The notes below the pieces were generated by a model that saw only the letters and a program-made list of their open reading frames with translations, did not search any database and had not been told where the DNA came from. This document shows positions 18,926 to 26,859 of a stretch of DNA of 64,000 nt, piece by piece; the first letter of the stretch is position 1; each line of letters begins with the position of its first letter. The DNA is from Burkholderiales bacterium PBB6 (GTDB taxonomy: Bacteria; Pseudomonadota; Gammaproteobacteria; Burkholderiales; Burkholderiaceae_C), in the NCBI GenBank assembly GCA_002255925.1, contig NKIH01000004.1, forward strand, positions 186,001-250,000, in the 5' to 3' direction. The translations under genes and the position numbers were made by a program.

Positions 18926-20554
18926 ATGAGCATGCCGCGTTGCGATCAGACCATCGCCTGGACCGCCCTGCAGGGGCATTTCGAAGCGCACGGACGAGGC
19001 TTCGATCTGCGGGAGGCTTTTGCCCGCGATGCAGGCCGCTTTGACGCCTTCGGTGTGAGCGCCCCCGAGGTGTATGCCGATCTGTCGAAGAACCGATGGG
19101 ATGACACGACGCGGCGCTTGCTGGTGGAGCTGGCCGAGGAATGCGGCCTGCCGGCGCACCGCGACGCGATGCTGCGTGGTGATCCGATCAACACCACCGA
19201 AGGCCGGGCTGTGTTGCACACGGCCCTGCGCGCCCCCCGCGGCACGGCGCCGTTCAGCGACGATGTGCACGAGGTGCTCGACCGCCTGCTGGCCTACGCC
19301 GAAGCGGTGCGCGCGGTGGACCGCAGCGGCTTCACCGACGTGGTGAACATCGGCATCGGCGGCTCGGACCTCGGCCCGCAGATGGCCGTGCCGGCCCTGC
19401 AGGCCTACAGCCACCCGGGCCTGAAGCTGCACTTCGTCTCGAACGTGGACGGCCACGACATCGTGCCGGTGCTGCAGCAACTCAACCCGGCCACCACGCT
19501 GTTCATCATCGCCAGCAAGACCTTCACGACCCAGGAAACCATGGCCAACGCGCAAGCGGCCCTGGCCTGGTTCAAGGCGACCGGCGGCACTGACATCGCG
19601 CGCCACTTCGTGGGCGTGACGACCAACATCGCCGCGGCTGCGCAGCTGGGCATCCACCAGACCTTCGGTTTCTGGGACTGGGTGGGCGGGCGCTATTCGC
19701 TGTGGAGCGCCATCGGCTTGCCGCTGGCGATCGCGATTGGAGCCGAGGGGTTCCGCGAGTTTCTCGCCGGCGCCCATGCCATGGACCAGCACTTCGCCCA
19801 GGCGCCGCTGGAGAGCAACCTGCCGGTGCAGCTCGGCCTGCTCGACGTCTGGTACCGCAACTTCCATGGCTTCAGCAGCCGCTCGGTGGCGCCGTACCAC
19901 CAGGGCTTGAAGCGCTTCCCGGCCTATCTGCAGCAACTGGAGATGGAATCAAACGGCAAGTGCGTGGACGCCGAAGGGCGCCGCTTTGCCTACGCCACCA
20001 GCCCGGTGGTGTGGGGCGAGCCGGGCACCAACGGCCAGCATGCCTACTTCCAGATGCTGCACCAGGGCACGGACGTGATTCCGGTGGAGTTCATCGCCGT
20101 GAAGACCACCAGCCATGACCGCAGCCCGTTGCCCGACACCGTGCGTGCCGGGCTGGCCGACCAGCATGTGAAGCTGCTGGCCAATTGCCTGGCGCAGAGC
20201 CAGGCGCTGATGCTGGGCAAGACGGCCGCCGACGCCTTGAACGAGAAGGCCCCCACGGCTTCCGCCACGCTGGACCGCCAGGTGCTGGCCAACCACCGCA
20301 GCTTCCCGGGCAACCGGCCGAGCAGCACGCTGGTGCTGGACGCGCTGACGCCACGCTCACTCGGCGCCTTGATTGCCCTCTACGAGCACCGCGTGTTCGT
20401 CAGTGGCGCCATCTGGGGCATCAACAGTTTCGACCAGTGGGGTGTGGAGCTGGGCAAGGCCCTGTGCAGCCAGTTGCTGCCGCGGTTTGCCACTGGCGAC
20501 GCGGCTGGGCTGGATGCTTCTACCGCCGGCCTGCTGGCCCGTCTGCGCGGCTGA
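18926..20554 (+). CDS. pgi: Glucose-6-phosphate isomerase
   Basis: 542 residues from the ATG at 18926; an in-frame TTG at 18920 overlaps the tal stop, and another ATG lies at 18932. Family signatures are IGIGGSDLGPQM, the sugar-phosphate segment VGGRYSLWSAIGLPLAI, and INSFDQWGVELGK. It interconverts glucose-6-phosphate and fructose-6-phosphate, linking the tal and zwf reactions. It overlaps the HAD gene by one base. Confidence 0.96.
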   Translation: MSMPRCDQTIAWTALQGHFEAHGRGFDLREAFARDAGRFDAFGVSAPEVYADLSKNRWDDTTRRLLVELAEECGLPAHRDAMLRGDPINTTEGRAVLHTALRAPRGTAPFSDDVHEVLDRLLAYAEAVRAVDRSGFTDVVNIGIGGSDLGPQMAVPALQAYSHPGLKLHFVSNVDGHDIVPVLQQLNPATTLFIIASKTFTTQETMANAQAALAWFKATGGTDIARHFVGVTTNIAAAAQLGIHQTFGFWDWVGGRYSLWSAIGLPLAIAIGAEGFREFLAGAHAMDQHFAQAPLESNLPVQLGLLDVWYRNFHGFSSRSVAPYHQGLKRFPAYLQQLEMESNGKCVDAEGRRFAYATSPVVWGEPGTNGQHAYFQMLHQGTDVIPVEFIAVKTTSHDRSPLPDTVRAGLADQHVKLLANCLAQSQALMLGKTAADALNEKAPTASATLDRQVLANHRSFPGNRPSSTLVLDALTPRSLGALIALYEHRVFVSGAIWGINSFDQWGVELGKALCSQLLPRFATGDAAGLDASTAGLLARLRG

Positions 20555-21222
20555 TGCACACCATGCCGATGTCCACCGACCAGGCCCAGCTACAACCCCG
20601 CCTGCGACACATCATTTTTGATTTTGGCGGCGTGGTGTTCCGCTGGCACCCGGCCACCTTGCTGGCGCGGGTGCTGCCGCAACATGCGCCAACGCCCGAG
20701 GCGGCAGAGCAGCTCAAGGCGGTGTTCTTCCAGAACTACGAGGGCGATTGGGGCGCGTTCGACAGCGGCCTGATCAGCGCGGACGAGGTGGTGCAGCGCA
20801 TATCCGCGCGCACCAATCTGACGCCCGCCGAGGTGCAGGCCGTGGTGGACGCGGTGCCCGATGAGCTGGCTCCGCAAGCCGGCACGGTGGCCCTGATGCA
20901 GGCGCTGAAGGCGGCTGGGCATCGGCTGTTTTACCTCTCGAACATGCCGGCGCCCTACGCCGAGCACCTGGAACGCACCCACGCCTTCATGGCCTGGTTC
21001 GAGCGCGGTGTGTTTTCGTCGCGGGTGCGTACCGGCAAGCCCGGCCGGCGCATCTATGAGCTGGCGCTGGCGGACTTCGGCATCCCGGCCGCTGATGCCT
21101 TGTTCATCGACGACCACCCCGTGAACATCGAGGCGGCCACGGCGCTGGGCTTGCCAGCGCTGCTGTTCACGACGCCCGAGCAGCTGGCTGCGGATCTGCG
21201 TCAGCGCGGTTTGCTGGGCTGA
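20554..21222 (+). CDS. HAD-superfamily hydrolase (subfamily IA)
   Basis: 222 residues. Nucleophile motif I is HIIFDFGGVVF, motif II is FYLSNM, motif III lysine is in VRTGKPGRRIYELAL, and motif IV is ADALFIDDHPVNIEAA. The cap domain lies between motifs I and II. It resembles the YihX/alpha-D-glucose-1-phosphate phosphatase-like branch. Coupling to pgi (ATG on the pgi stop; other ATGs at 20563 and 20569) suggests a sugar phosphate substrate, but that is inference. The 3' end overlaps the convergent glxA-like gene by 56 bases. Confidence 0.85.
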   Translation: MHTMPMSTDQAQLQPRLRHIIFDFGGVVFRWHPATLLARVLPQHAPTPEAAEQLKAVFFQNYEGDWGAFDSGLISADEVVQRISARTNLTPAEVQAVVDAVPDELAPQAGTVALMQALKAAGHRLFYLSNMPAPYAEHLERTHAFMAWFERGVFSSRVRTGKPGRRIYELALADFGIPAADALFIDDHPVNIEAATALGLPALLFTTPEQLAADLRQRGLLG

Positions 21223-22243
21223 GGGCTCGCCGCCTGGCGGCGGCACGGCGCCACTGGCGCTCGTTGTGAAACCCCGCCAGGTCGACCGCGGCCTGCACGG
21301 TCAGGCCGCGCCGCAAGGCTTCATCGGCCAGGGCCAGGCGCACCTGCTCCACATGTTCGCGCGGGCTGATGCCTGCGTGCTGCTGGAACAGGCGCCCCAG
21401 GTGCCGCGGCGTGACATGCGCGCGCGCCGCCAGTCGATCCAGCGTCCAGTCCTCACCGGGCGCGTCCACCACCGCGTTCTGTACGGCATGCACGGCCGGG
21501 TGCAGGTGACGACGACCCGCCAGCAGCGGTGACTGTTCGGGGTCGTCGGCGGCGCGGCGGTGAAACACCACCATCACCTGCGCCACGGCGGATGTGAGCC
21601 CTTCGCCCAGCGCGTCGGCAATCAGGTGCAGGGCCAGGTCAATGCCGGCGGTCACGCCGGCGCTGGTCAGCACCGGGCCGTCCGCCACGAACACCCGGTT
21701 CGCCACCACATCGGCCGTGGGTGCCAGCCGAGCGAGTTCATCCAGCAACTCGTGGTGGGTGGTGGCCTGGCGCCCGCTCAGGAGGCCGGCATCGGCCGCC
21801 AGCAGGGCGCCTGAACATACCGTCAGCAGCCGGTGGGGTGTGGCTGGCAGGGCCAGTGCGGGCGCCACCACCTGGCTCAGCCAGTGTCGGGCCGCCAGCC
21901 ATGCAGGCGCCGGGCGCACCACATCCGCACCGTCGCCCGGGCGCCCGAGCAGCACCACCCAGGAGGCAGCCGGCAGGCTGGCGGGCAGAAGCTCCAGGCC
22001 GGTCAGGGCCAGCCCGACTGACGAGGTGTTGCCGGCATCAGTGCCTGCAAAGTGAAGCTGGAAGTGGGCCGGCAGGCCCCGACGCGCCAGCTGCTGGTTG
22101 GCGAGCCGAAAGGCCTCCGCCGGACCGGCCAGGTCCAGCAGCAGACTGTCTGGCAGCACCACGAACCAGACATGCACGGGCGTGTATGTGCCGTCGCTTT
22201 GGCTGCCGATCGGGCTGGCTGAGCTTAAGGGTGCTGATGCCAT
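21167..22243 (-). CDS. GlxA-family regulator (DJ-1 domain plus AraC helix-turn-helix)
   Basis: 358 residues. The N-terminal DJ-1/PfpI-like domain (VHVWFVVLPDSLLLDLAGPAEAF, with the nucleophile-elbow motif LTVCSGALLAADAGLLSGR) is followed by a C-terminal AraC-type DNA-binding domain (WTLDRLAARAHVTPRHLGRLF, then FHNERQWRRA). The last 20 residues are Ala/Arg-rich and extend into the overlap with the HAD gene. The start MASAPLSS is chosen because the frame upstream belongs to the DJ-1 gene; the two overlap by 19 bases. It is likely to regulate its own operon. The ligand is unknown. Confidence 0.82.
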   Translation of the reverse strand: MASAPLSSASPIGSQSDGTYTPVHVWFVVLPDSLLLDLAGPAEAFRLANQQLARRGLPAHFQLHFAGTDAGNTSSVGLALTGLELLPASLPAASWVVLLGRPGDGADVVRPAPAWLAARHWLSQVVAPALALPATPHRLLTVCSGALLAADAGLLSGRQATTHHELLDELARLAPTADVVANRVFVADGPVLTSAGVTAGIDLALHLIADALGEGLTSAVAQVMVVFHRRAADDPEQSPLLAGRRHLHPAVHAVQNAVVDAPGEDWTLDRLAARAHVTPRHLGRLFQQHAGISPREHVEQVRLALADEALRRGLTVQAAVDLAGFHNERQWRRAAARRRALSPANRADADPQPAARAS

Positions 22244-22881
22244 GGTGTGTCCATCTGACGCGCGGTGCGCTGTGCCAGCGCCGTGCCGGCATGCCGCGCC
22301 ACCAGGTGCAGCGCCATGTCGATGCCCGCGGCAATGCCGGCCGACGTGATGCAGCGGCCTGCCTCCACCCACCGCGGGCCATCCAGCACCTGCAGGTCGG
22401 GGTGGCGCTGCGCCAGGTCGGCCTGGTCTTCCCAGTGGGTGGTGGCGGGGGCGTGTTGCAGCAAGCCCGCGGCGGCCAGCACAAACGCACCGGTGCAGAC
22501 GGACGCGATGCAGCCTGCATGCTGGCCGCGACGTGCCAGCTCGGCCAGCAGGGCAGGGTTGGCCAACAGCTGGTCGACCACGCCGCCGGGTACCAGCACC
22601 CAGGTGGTGGCCGGTGCGGTTGCCAGCGCGTGGTCGGGGCTCAAGCGCAGCCCGGCGCGGGCACGCACGGGCGCGCCGTCCACCGAGGCCGTCACCAGCT
22701 CGAACACGGGCGCGGCCGGCGTCGTATCGCCCGCCTCCAGGCGCATGCGCGCCGCCATGCGGTTGGCGGTGGTGAACACCTCGTACGGGCCGGCGAAATC
22801 GAGCAGCTCCACGTCGTTGAACATCAGCATCAGGACGCTGACGGTGGCGGTGTGCTCGGGGGTTGGGAAGGGTGCTGTCAT
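22225..22881 (-). CDS. DJ-1/PfpI-family protein (isonitrile-hydratase-like)
   Basis: 218 residues forming a single DJ-1/PfpI domain: MFNDVELLDFAGPYEVF at the N-terminus, the nucleophile cysteine in SVCTGAFVLAAAGLL, and VEAGRCITSAGIAAGIDMALHLV. It has no DNA-binding domain. The pattern is closest to the isonitrile hydratase branch of the superfamily, in which the cysteine attacks the substrate, but the substrate here is unknown. The ATG overlaps the hydrolase stop (ATGA) and its 3' end overlaps the GlxA-like gene. Confidence 0.8.
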   Translation of the reverse strand: MTAPFPTPEHTATVSVLMLMFNDVELLDFAGPYEVFTTANRMAARMRLEAGDTTPAAPVFELVTASVDGAPVRARAGLRLSPDHALATAPATTWVLVPGGVVDQLLANPALLAELARRGQHAGCIASVCTGAFVLAAAGLLQHAPATTHWEDQADLAQRHPDLQVLDGPRWVEAGRCITSAGIAAGIDMALHLVARHAGTALAQRTARQMDTPWHQHP

Positions 22882-23468
22882 GCGGCGGCCTGTGCGCGGG
22901 CCAGCGCGCGTGCCAGTGCATCAGGCACCGTGCACAAGGTGGCAAAGCGCTCGGTGAGCACGGTCTCCGTGCGCTCCTTGATGGCCGCAGCCGTCAGCAC
23001 GGTGCCGGCCGGGGTGAGCATGTCGAAGGTCAGCGTGGCTTCAGTGACGTAGTCGACGTCCCAGCCTTCATCGCTGGCGTGGCGGGTGGTGGTTTCGCAG
23101 CACTGCTCGGTGCGGATGCCGGCCACGATCAGGCGGGTGACGCCTCGGCCTTTCAGCCAATCGGCCAGCCCGGTGCCCACCAGCGCACTGTGGCGGTGCT
23201 TGTGGAAGGACAGTGCGGGTGTGTAGCTGTGCAGGCCATCCAGCGGCCGGATGAGGCCGCTGGCCACCGCGAAGGGGTTGTTGCTGTCATCAGGGCCGTC
23301 GGTGTGGAACACCTGGACGATGGGCACGCCCTGCCTGGTGCAGCCGTCGATCAAGGTGTTACAGGCCGCCAGAAAGGCGGGCACTTCGGCATCAGACCAG
23401 TAAGGCCGGCTCGTGAACGAGGCCTGGATGTCGATCAGCAGGAGGGCGGTGGAGACAGTTTCGGACAT
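22878..23468 (-). CDS. Isochorismatase-family cysteine hydrolase
   Basis: 196 residues from the ATG at 23468, preceded by AGGTAG. An ATG 11 codons upstream is also in frame, but without a good ribosome site. The catalytic triad of the family is visible: Asp in ALLLIDIQASF, Lys in LSFHKHRHSAL, and Cys in GIRTEQCCETTTRHASD. Relatives hydrolyse amides, imides or vinyl ethers; the substrate cannot be read from sequence. It is first in a three-gene overlapping operon with the DJ-1 and GlxA-like genes, downstream of three dyads. Confidence 0.82.
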   Translation of the reverse strand: MSETVSTALLLIDIQASFTSRPYWSDAEVPAFLAACNTLIDGCTRQGVPIVQVFHTDGPDDSNNPFAVASGLIRPLDGLHSYTPALSFHKHRHSALVGTGLADWLKGRGVTRLIVAGIRTEQCCETTTRHASDEGWDVDYVTEATLTFDMLTPAGTVLTAAAIKERTETVLTERFATLCTVPDALARALARAQAAA

Positions 23469-23501
23469 GGTGGCTACCTGGTTGAGAGGATAAGCCACCA
23501 T

Positions 23502-23568
23502 GTTTGCTCAGGCAAACCTTCCGGCATAGGCCGGAAGTGGACCAATGCCGGACGAATCCGGACATTGG
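23502..23568. promoter_or_regulatory. Cluster of three adjacent inverted repeats
   Basis: Three dyads stand side by side: GTTTGC-TCAG-GCAAAC (23502-23517), CTTCCGGC-ATAG-GCCGGAAG (23518-23537), and CCAATG-CCGGA-CGAA-TCCGG-A-CATTGG (23542-23568, one base unpaired). They lie upstream of the hydrolase/DJ-1/GlxA operon and downstream of the flavodoxin gene. No T run follows, so they look more like regulator sites or RNA hairpins than a terminator. Confidence 0.6.
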
Positions 23569-23578
23569 TGTGCGGGCA

Positions 23579-24130
23579 TCAGCCCAAGCGTGCGGTGACG
23601 TCGGCCAGGCGCTTGCCGAAGACGGCGGCGGTGGCCAGGTCGCCCGCCACCATTTCGTCGACACCGGCGTCGGACGGCGTGGCGGTCATCAGGCCGCTGC
23701 TGGAGGCGACGAAGTTGATGTCGTCACGGGTGGCGGCCTTGCTGTTGCTCGGCATCATGCCGGTGCCCACCCACACGCCGCTGTGCTGCATGGCCAGGGT
23801 GAACATGTAATGCAGCGTCGACAGCTTGTCGCCGTTCATCGAGGCCGAGTTGGTGAAACCGGCGAACAGCTTGTCCTTCCAGCCCTGGCCGAACCAGACC
23901 TTGGACGAGGCATCGGCGAACTTCTTGAACTGCCAGCTCACGCTGCCCATGTAGGTGGGCGAGCCGAAGACGATGGTCTTGGCGGCGGCCAGCTGTTCCC
24001 AGCCGCCTTCGGGCAGGTTGCCCTCGGCGTCGATGGCGACCAGGCCGGCGCCCGAGGCTTCGGCCACGGCTTGGGCGATTTTCTGGGTGTGGCCGTAGCC
24101 GCTGTGGAAAACGATGACGATCGACGACAT
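23579..24130 (-). CDS. Flavodoxin-like NAD(P)H:quinone oxidoreductase
   Basis: 183 residues from the ATG at 24130, preceded by AAGGAAAGG. The FMN phosphate loop is FHSGYGHTQKIAQAV. The second FMN-contact segment reads VFGSPTYMGSVSWQFKKFAD, followed by KLFAGFTNSAS, as in WrbA-type flavodoxin-fold reductases. Such proteins reduce quinones by two electrons using NAD(P)H, in the cytoplasm. It is not clearly WrbA itself, so no symbol is given. Confidence 0.82.
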   Translation of the reverse strand: MSSIVIVFHSGYGHTQKIAQAVAEASGAGLVAIDAEGNLPEGGWEQLAAAKTIVFGSPTYMGSVSWQFKKFADASSKVWFGQGWKDKLFAGFTNSASMNGDKLSTLHYMFTLAMQHSGVWVGTGMMPSNSKAATRDDINFVASSSGLMTATPSDAGVDEMVAGDLATAAVFGKRLADVTARLG

Positions 24131-24216
24131 GGTGGACCTTTCCTTGCGATGTGATTCGGGATGCTGCGGCAACACCACTCAGGCGTCTGTGCAGCAATCC
24201 GGATTCTGGGAAGGGT

Positions 24217-24242
24217 GAAGCCGGCGATCATTCACCGGCTTC
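24217..24242 (-). terminator. Hairpin after the M20 amidohydrolase gene
   Basis: GAAGCCGG and CCGGCTTC form an 8-bp stem with a 10-base loop, 28 bases beyond the amidohydrolase stop. There is no T run on the minus strand, so it is at best a weak or factor-dependent terminator. The remainder of the 139-base gap to the flavodoxin gene shows nothing clear. Confidence 0.35.
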
Positions 24243-24269
24243 GATGCCATCGTTCGATGTGGCTGAAGA

Positions 24270-25478
24270 TCAGGCGGGCGCCAGGAAGCGCTCGGCCAGC
24301 CGCACCCACAGGCTGCCGCCCACCGGGATGAGCCGGTCGTTGAAGTCGTAGTTCGGGTTGTGCAGGGTGCACGGCCCGAGGCCATGGCCGTGGTCATGGC
24401 CGGCGTAGGCCTCACGGTGCGCGCCGTCGCCATTGCCGATCATGAAGTACGCGCCCGGCTTCTTCTGCAGGAAAAAGCTGAAGTCCTCCGCGCCCATGGT
24501 CGGGTCGAAATCGAGTGTTTGCGCCGGGCCGACCACCTCACGCATCACCTCGCGCAGCACATCCACCTCGGCATCGTGGTTGATGGTCGGCGGGTAGTTG
24601 CGGCGGAACTCGAACCTGGCCGTGGCGCCAAAGGCGGCCGCCGTGTGCTGGGTGATCTCGCCCATGCGGCGCTCGATCATGTCCAGCACGTCGAGCGTGA
24701 AGGTGCGCACGGTGCCCTGGATTTCGCAGGCGTCAGGCACCACGTTGGTGGCTTCGCCGGTGTGGATCATCGTCACCGAAATCACGGCTGCGTCGGTCGG
24801 CTTCTTGTTCCGCGTGACGATGGTCTGGAAGGCCTGCACCATCTGGCAGGCCACCGGCACCGGGTCGATGCCGTTGTGCGGCAAGGCGGCATGTGAGCCC
24901 TTGCCGGTGATGGTGATGCGGAATTCGTTGCTCGACGCCATGGTCGGGCCCTTGCACACCGAGAAGCTGCCTTCAGGCAGACCCGGCCAGTTGTGCATGC
25001 CGTAGATCGCATCCATCGGGAAGCGCTCGAACAGGCCGTCCTTGATCATCTCGCGGGCGCCACCACCGCCTTCTTCGGCGGGCTGGAACACCAGATAAAC
25101 CGTGCCATCAAAGCGGCGCGTGCGGGCCAGTTCCTGGGCGGCGGCGAGCAACATGGCGGTGTGGCCATCGTGGCCGCAGGCGTGCATCTTGCCGACATGC
25201 TTGCTGGCATGGGCGAAGGTGTTGTGCTCGGTCATCGGCAGCGCGTCCATGTCGGCGCGCAGGCCGATGGCGCGGGGGCTGCTGCCGTTGCGCAACACGC
25301 CCACGACGCCGGTGGTGCCCAGGCCGCGGTGCACTTCAATGCCCCAGCCTTCGAGCGCCTTGGCCACCACGTCGGCGGTGCGCACTTCCTGGAAGCAGAG
25401 TTCCGGATGAGCGTGGATGTCTCGTCGGAGGGCGGTCAGGGCGGGCGCTTCGGCCTGCAGTTCTTCGATCACGGGCAT
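24270..25478 (-). CDS. M20-family amidohydrolase (hippurate hydrolase-like)
   Basis: 402 residues from the ATG at 25478, preceded by GAGGAGAG. M20D metal ligands are in MHACGHDGHTAM, QPAEEGGGGAREM, GMHNWPGLPEG and the C-terminal CTLHNPNYDFND. The dimerisation domain has GKGSHAALPHNGIDPV. Family members cleave N-acyl amino acids (hippurate, N-acetyl amino acids, indole-acetyl conjugates). It lies 89 bases downstream of an orphan amino-acid-type ABC binding protein on the same strand, which suggests use of an imported amide, but this is inference. Confidence 0.9.
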   Translation of the reverse strand: MPVIEELQAEAPALTALRRDIHAHPELCFQEVRTADVVAKALEGWGIEVHRGLGTTGVVGVLRNGSSPRAIGLRADMDALPMTEHNTFAHASKHVGKMHACGHDGHTAMLLAAAQELARTRRFDGTVYLVFQPAEEGGGGAREMIKDGLFERFPMDAIYGMHNWPGLPEGSFSVCKGPTMASSNEFRITITGKGSHAALPHNGIDPVPVACQMVQAFQTIVTRNKKPTDAAVISVTMIHTGEATNVVPDACEIQGTVRTFTLDVLDMIERRMGEITQHTAAAFGATARFEFRRNYPPTINHDAEVDVLREVMREVVGPAQTLDFDPTMGAEDFSFFLQKKPGAYFMIGNGDGAHREAYAGHDHGHGLGPCTLHNPNYDFNDRLIPVGGSLWVRLAERFLAPA

Positions 25479-25567
25479 GGGGCTCTCCTCGGTCTGCAAC
25501 GGATGTTACCCGCCGGCCGCCGAGGCCTTGATCACCACGCCCACAGCCGCAATGCGGATGGGGCGAT

Positions 25568-26701
25568 TCAGCGACGAACGCCGCCGTCTTCCGTCAGCAT
25601 CGACAGCTCCACGAAGCGCGAGGCCACATGGTCTTTCGAGCTGAACTGCAGGTTGAAGCCGCCGAAGTTCTGGTTCTGCAGCGATTCAAGGCCACCGATC
25701 AGACCTTCGCGGGTAAAGCCGCGCGAGCGCTTCAGCCCTTCCACGAACACGCGGGCCGCCAGGTAGCCTTCCATGCTGGAGTAGTTCTGGCGCAGCTCAC
25801 CGCCGGCGGCCTTCAGAGCTTCGTGATAGTCCCGCACGATGCCCACCGTGGTGCCAAACGGGAAGGGCACGACCTGGCTCACCACCACGCCGCGAGCGTC
25901 CTTGCCGAGCTCATCGGACAGGGCCTGCGTGCCCACGAAGGACACGTTGTAGAAGGTGCCGCCATAGCCGGCCTTGCGGGCCTCGCGGATGAAGGCGGCA
26001 CAGCTCTTGTAGGCGCTGATCTGCACGACAGCGTCCGGCTTGACGGCGGTGATGGCCTTCACGGCGGCGGTCACGTCGACCGAGTTCCGCTCGACCGTCG
26101 CCACGGCCACTGGCGTCAGGCCCTGGGCCTGCAGGGCCTTCACGACGCCGTCGAGGCCGGCCTGGCCGTAGCTGTCGTTCTGCCGGAACACGGCGATGCG
26201 GCGCAGGCCCAGCGAGGTCAGGTTCTTGACGATCAGTGCGGTCTCGTCGTCGTACGACGCCCGCACATGGAACACGTAGCGGTTGAACGGGTCGCGCAGC
26301 GCCATCGCGCCGGTGAACGGTCCAAAAAACGGGATCTTGGCTTCCTTCACCAGGGGCAGGGCCGCGAGCGACGTCGGCGTGCCCACATAGCCAAACAGCG
26401 CGAACACGTCGTCGCTGATGAACTTGTCGGTGTTGGCCTTGCACTTGGCCGGGTCGTAGGCGTCATCCAGCGTGCGCAGCTCGATGCTGGCGCCGTTCAC
26501 GCCGCCATTGGCATTGACCTGGTCAAAGCACAGCTTGGCGCCGCGGTTCATCTGGATGCCCAACTGGGCGGCCGGCCCGCTGAACGCGGCGGACTGGCCC
26601 AGCACCAGCTTGGTACTCTGGCTGCGCGCGGGCAAGGACAGCGCGGCGGTAGCGGCGGCCATGCACCGGATCACGGTGCGGCGGGGCAAGAACAAGCTCA
26701 T
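25568..26701 (-). CDS. Branched-chain amino-acid-type ABC substrate-binding protein
   Basis: 377 residues from MSLFLPRRTVIRCMAA. The N-terminus has a twin-arginine-like motif (PRRTVIR), then a hydrophobic stretch and a likely cut after LPARS. The LivJ/periplasmic-binding type 1 fold follows (LVLGQSAAFSGPAAQLG, then GVNGASIELRTLDDAYDP, FGYVGTPTSLAALPLV, and AVFRQNDSYGQAGLDGV). No permease or ATPase gene is adjacent, so it is an orphan binding protein. No clear ribosome site precedes this ATG; a longer open frame of 30 codons exists upstream. It diverges from the molybdopterin oxidoreductase gene. Confidence 0.85.
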   Translation of the reverse strand: MSLFLPRRTVIRCMAAATAALSLPARSQSTKLVLGQSAAFSGPAAQLGIQMNRGAKLCFDQVNANGGVNGASIELRTLDDAYDPAKCKANTDKFISDDVFALFGYVGTPTSLAALPLVKEAKIPFFGPFTGAMALRDPFNRYVFHVRASYDDETALIVKNLTSLGLRRIAVFRQNDSYGQAGLDGVVKALQAQGLTPVAVATVERNSVDVTAAVKAITAVKPDAVVQISAYKSCAAFIREARKAGYGGTFYNVSFVGTQALSDELGKDARGVVVSQVVPFPFGTTVGIVRDYHEALKAAGGELRQNYSSMEGYLAARVFVEGLKRSRGFTREGLIGGLESLQNQNFGGFNLQFSSKDHVASRFVELSMLTEDGGVRR

Positions 26702-26802
26702 GGGTACAACAACTGCAAATTCGGACTGAACGAGACCGCGTACGGTGCCTACGGGGTATGTCGGCACCAATGCATTCTTGCTTAATTTCAAAGCACCTCA
26801 AT

Positions 26803-26819
26803 CGCGACAATTTGTCGCG
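26803..26819. promoter_or_regulatory. Perfect 17-bp palindrome in a divergent promoter region
   Basis: CGCGACAA-T-TTGTCGCG lies between the orphan binding-protein gene (minus) and the molybdopterin oxidoreductase gene (plus). Its symmetry and place fit an operator for a dimeric regulator; which one is unknown. Two shorter overlapping dyads, ATCAT-N6-ATGAT and TTGAA-N5-TTCAA, cover the oxidoreductase start codon at 26849-26868. Confidence 0.55.
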
Positions 26820-26859
26820 CAGCCCCTGCATTGGAAACTGTCTGTGACATCATTTGAAG

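Noticed and set aside
22244-22945. N-terminal extension that would make the GlxA-like regulator 592 residues
   Set aside because: The extension reads through the DJ-1 gene in a shifted frame, giving Arg/Pro-rich nonsense; the DJ-1 gene in the other frame is clearly coding.
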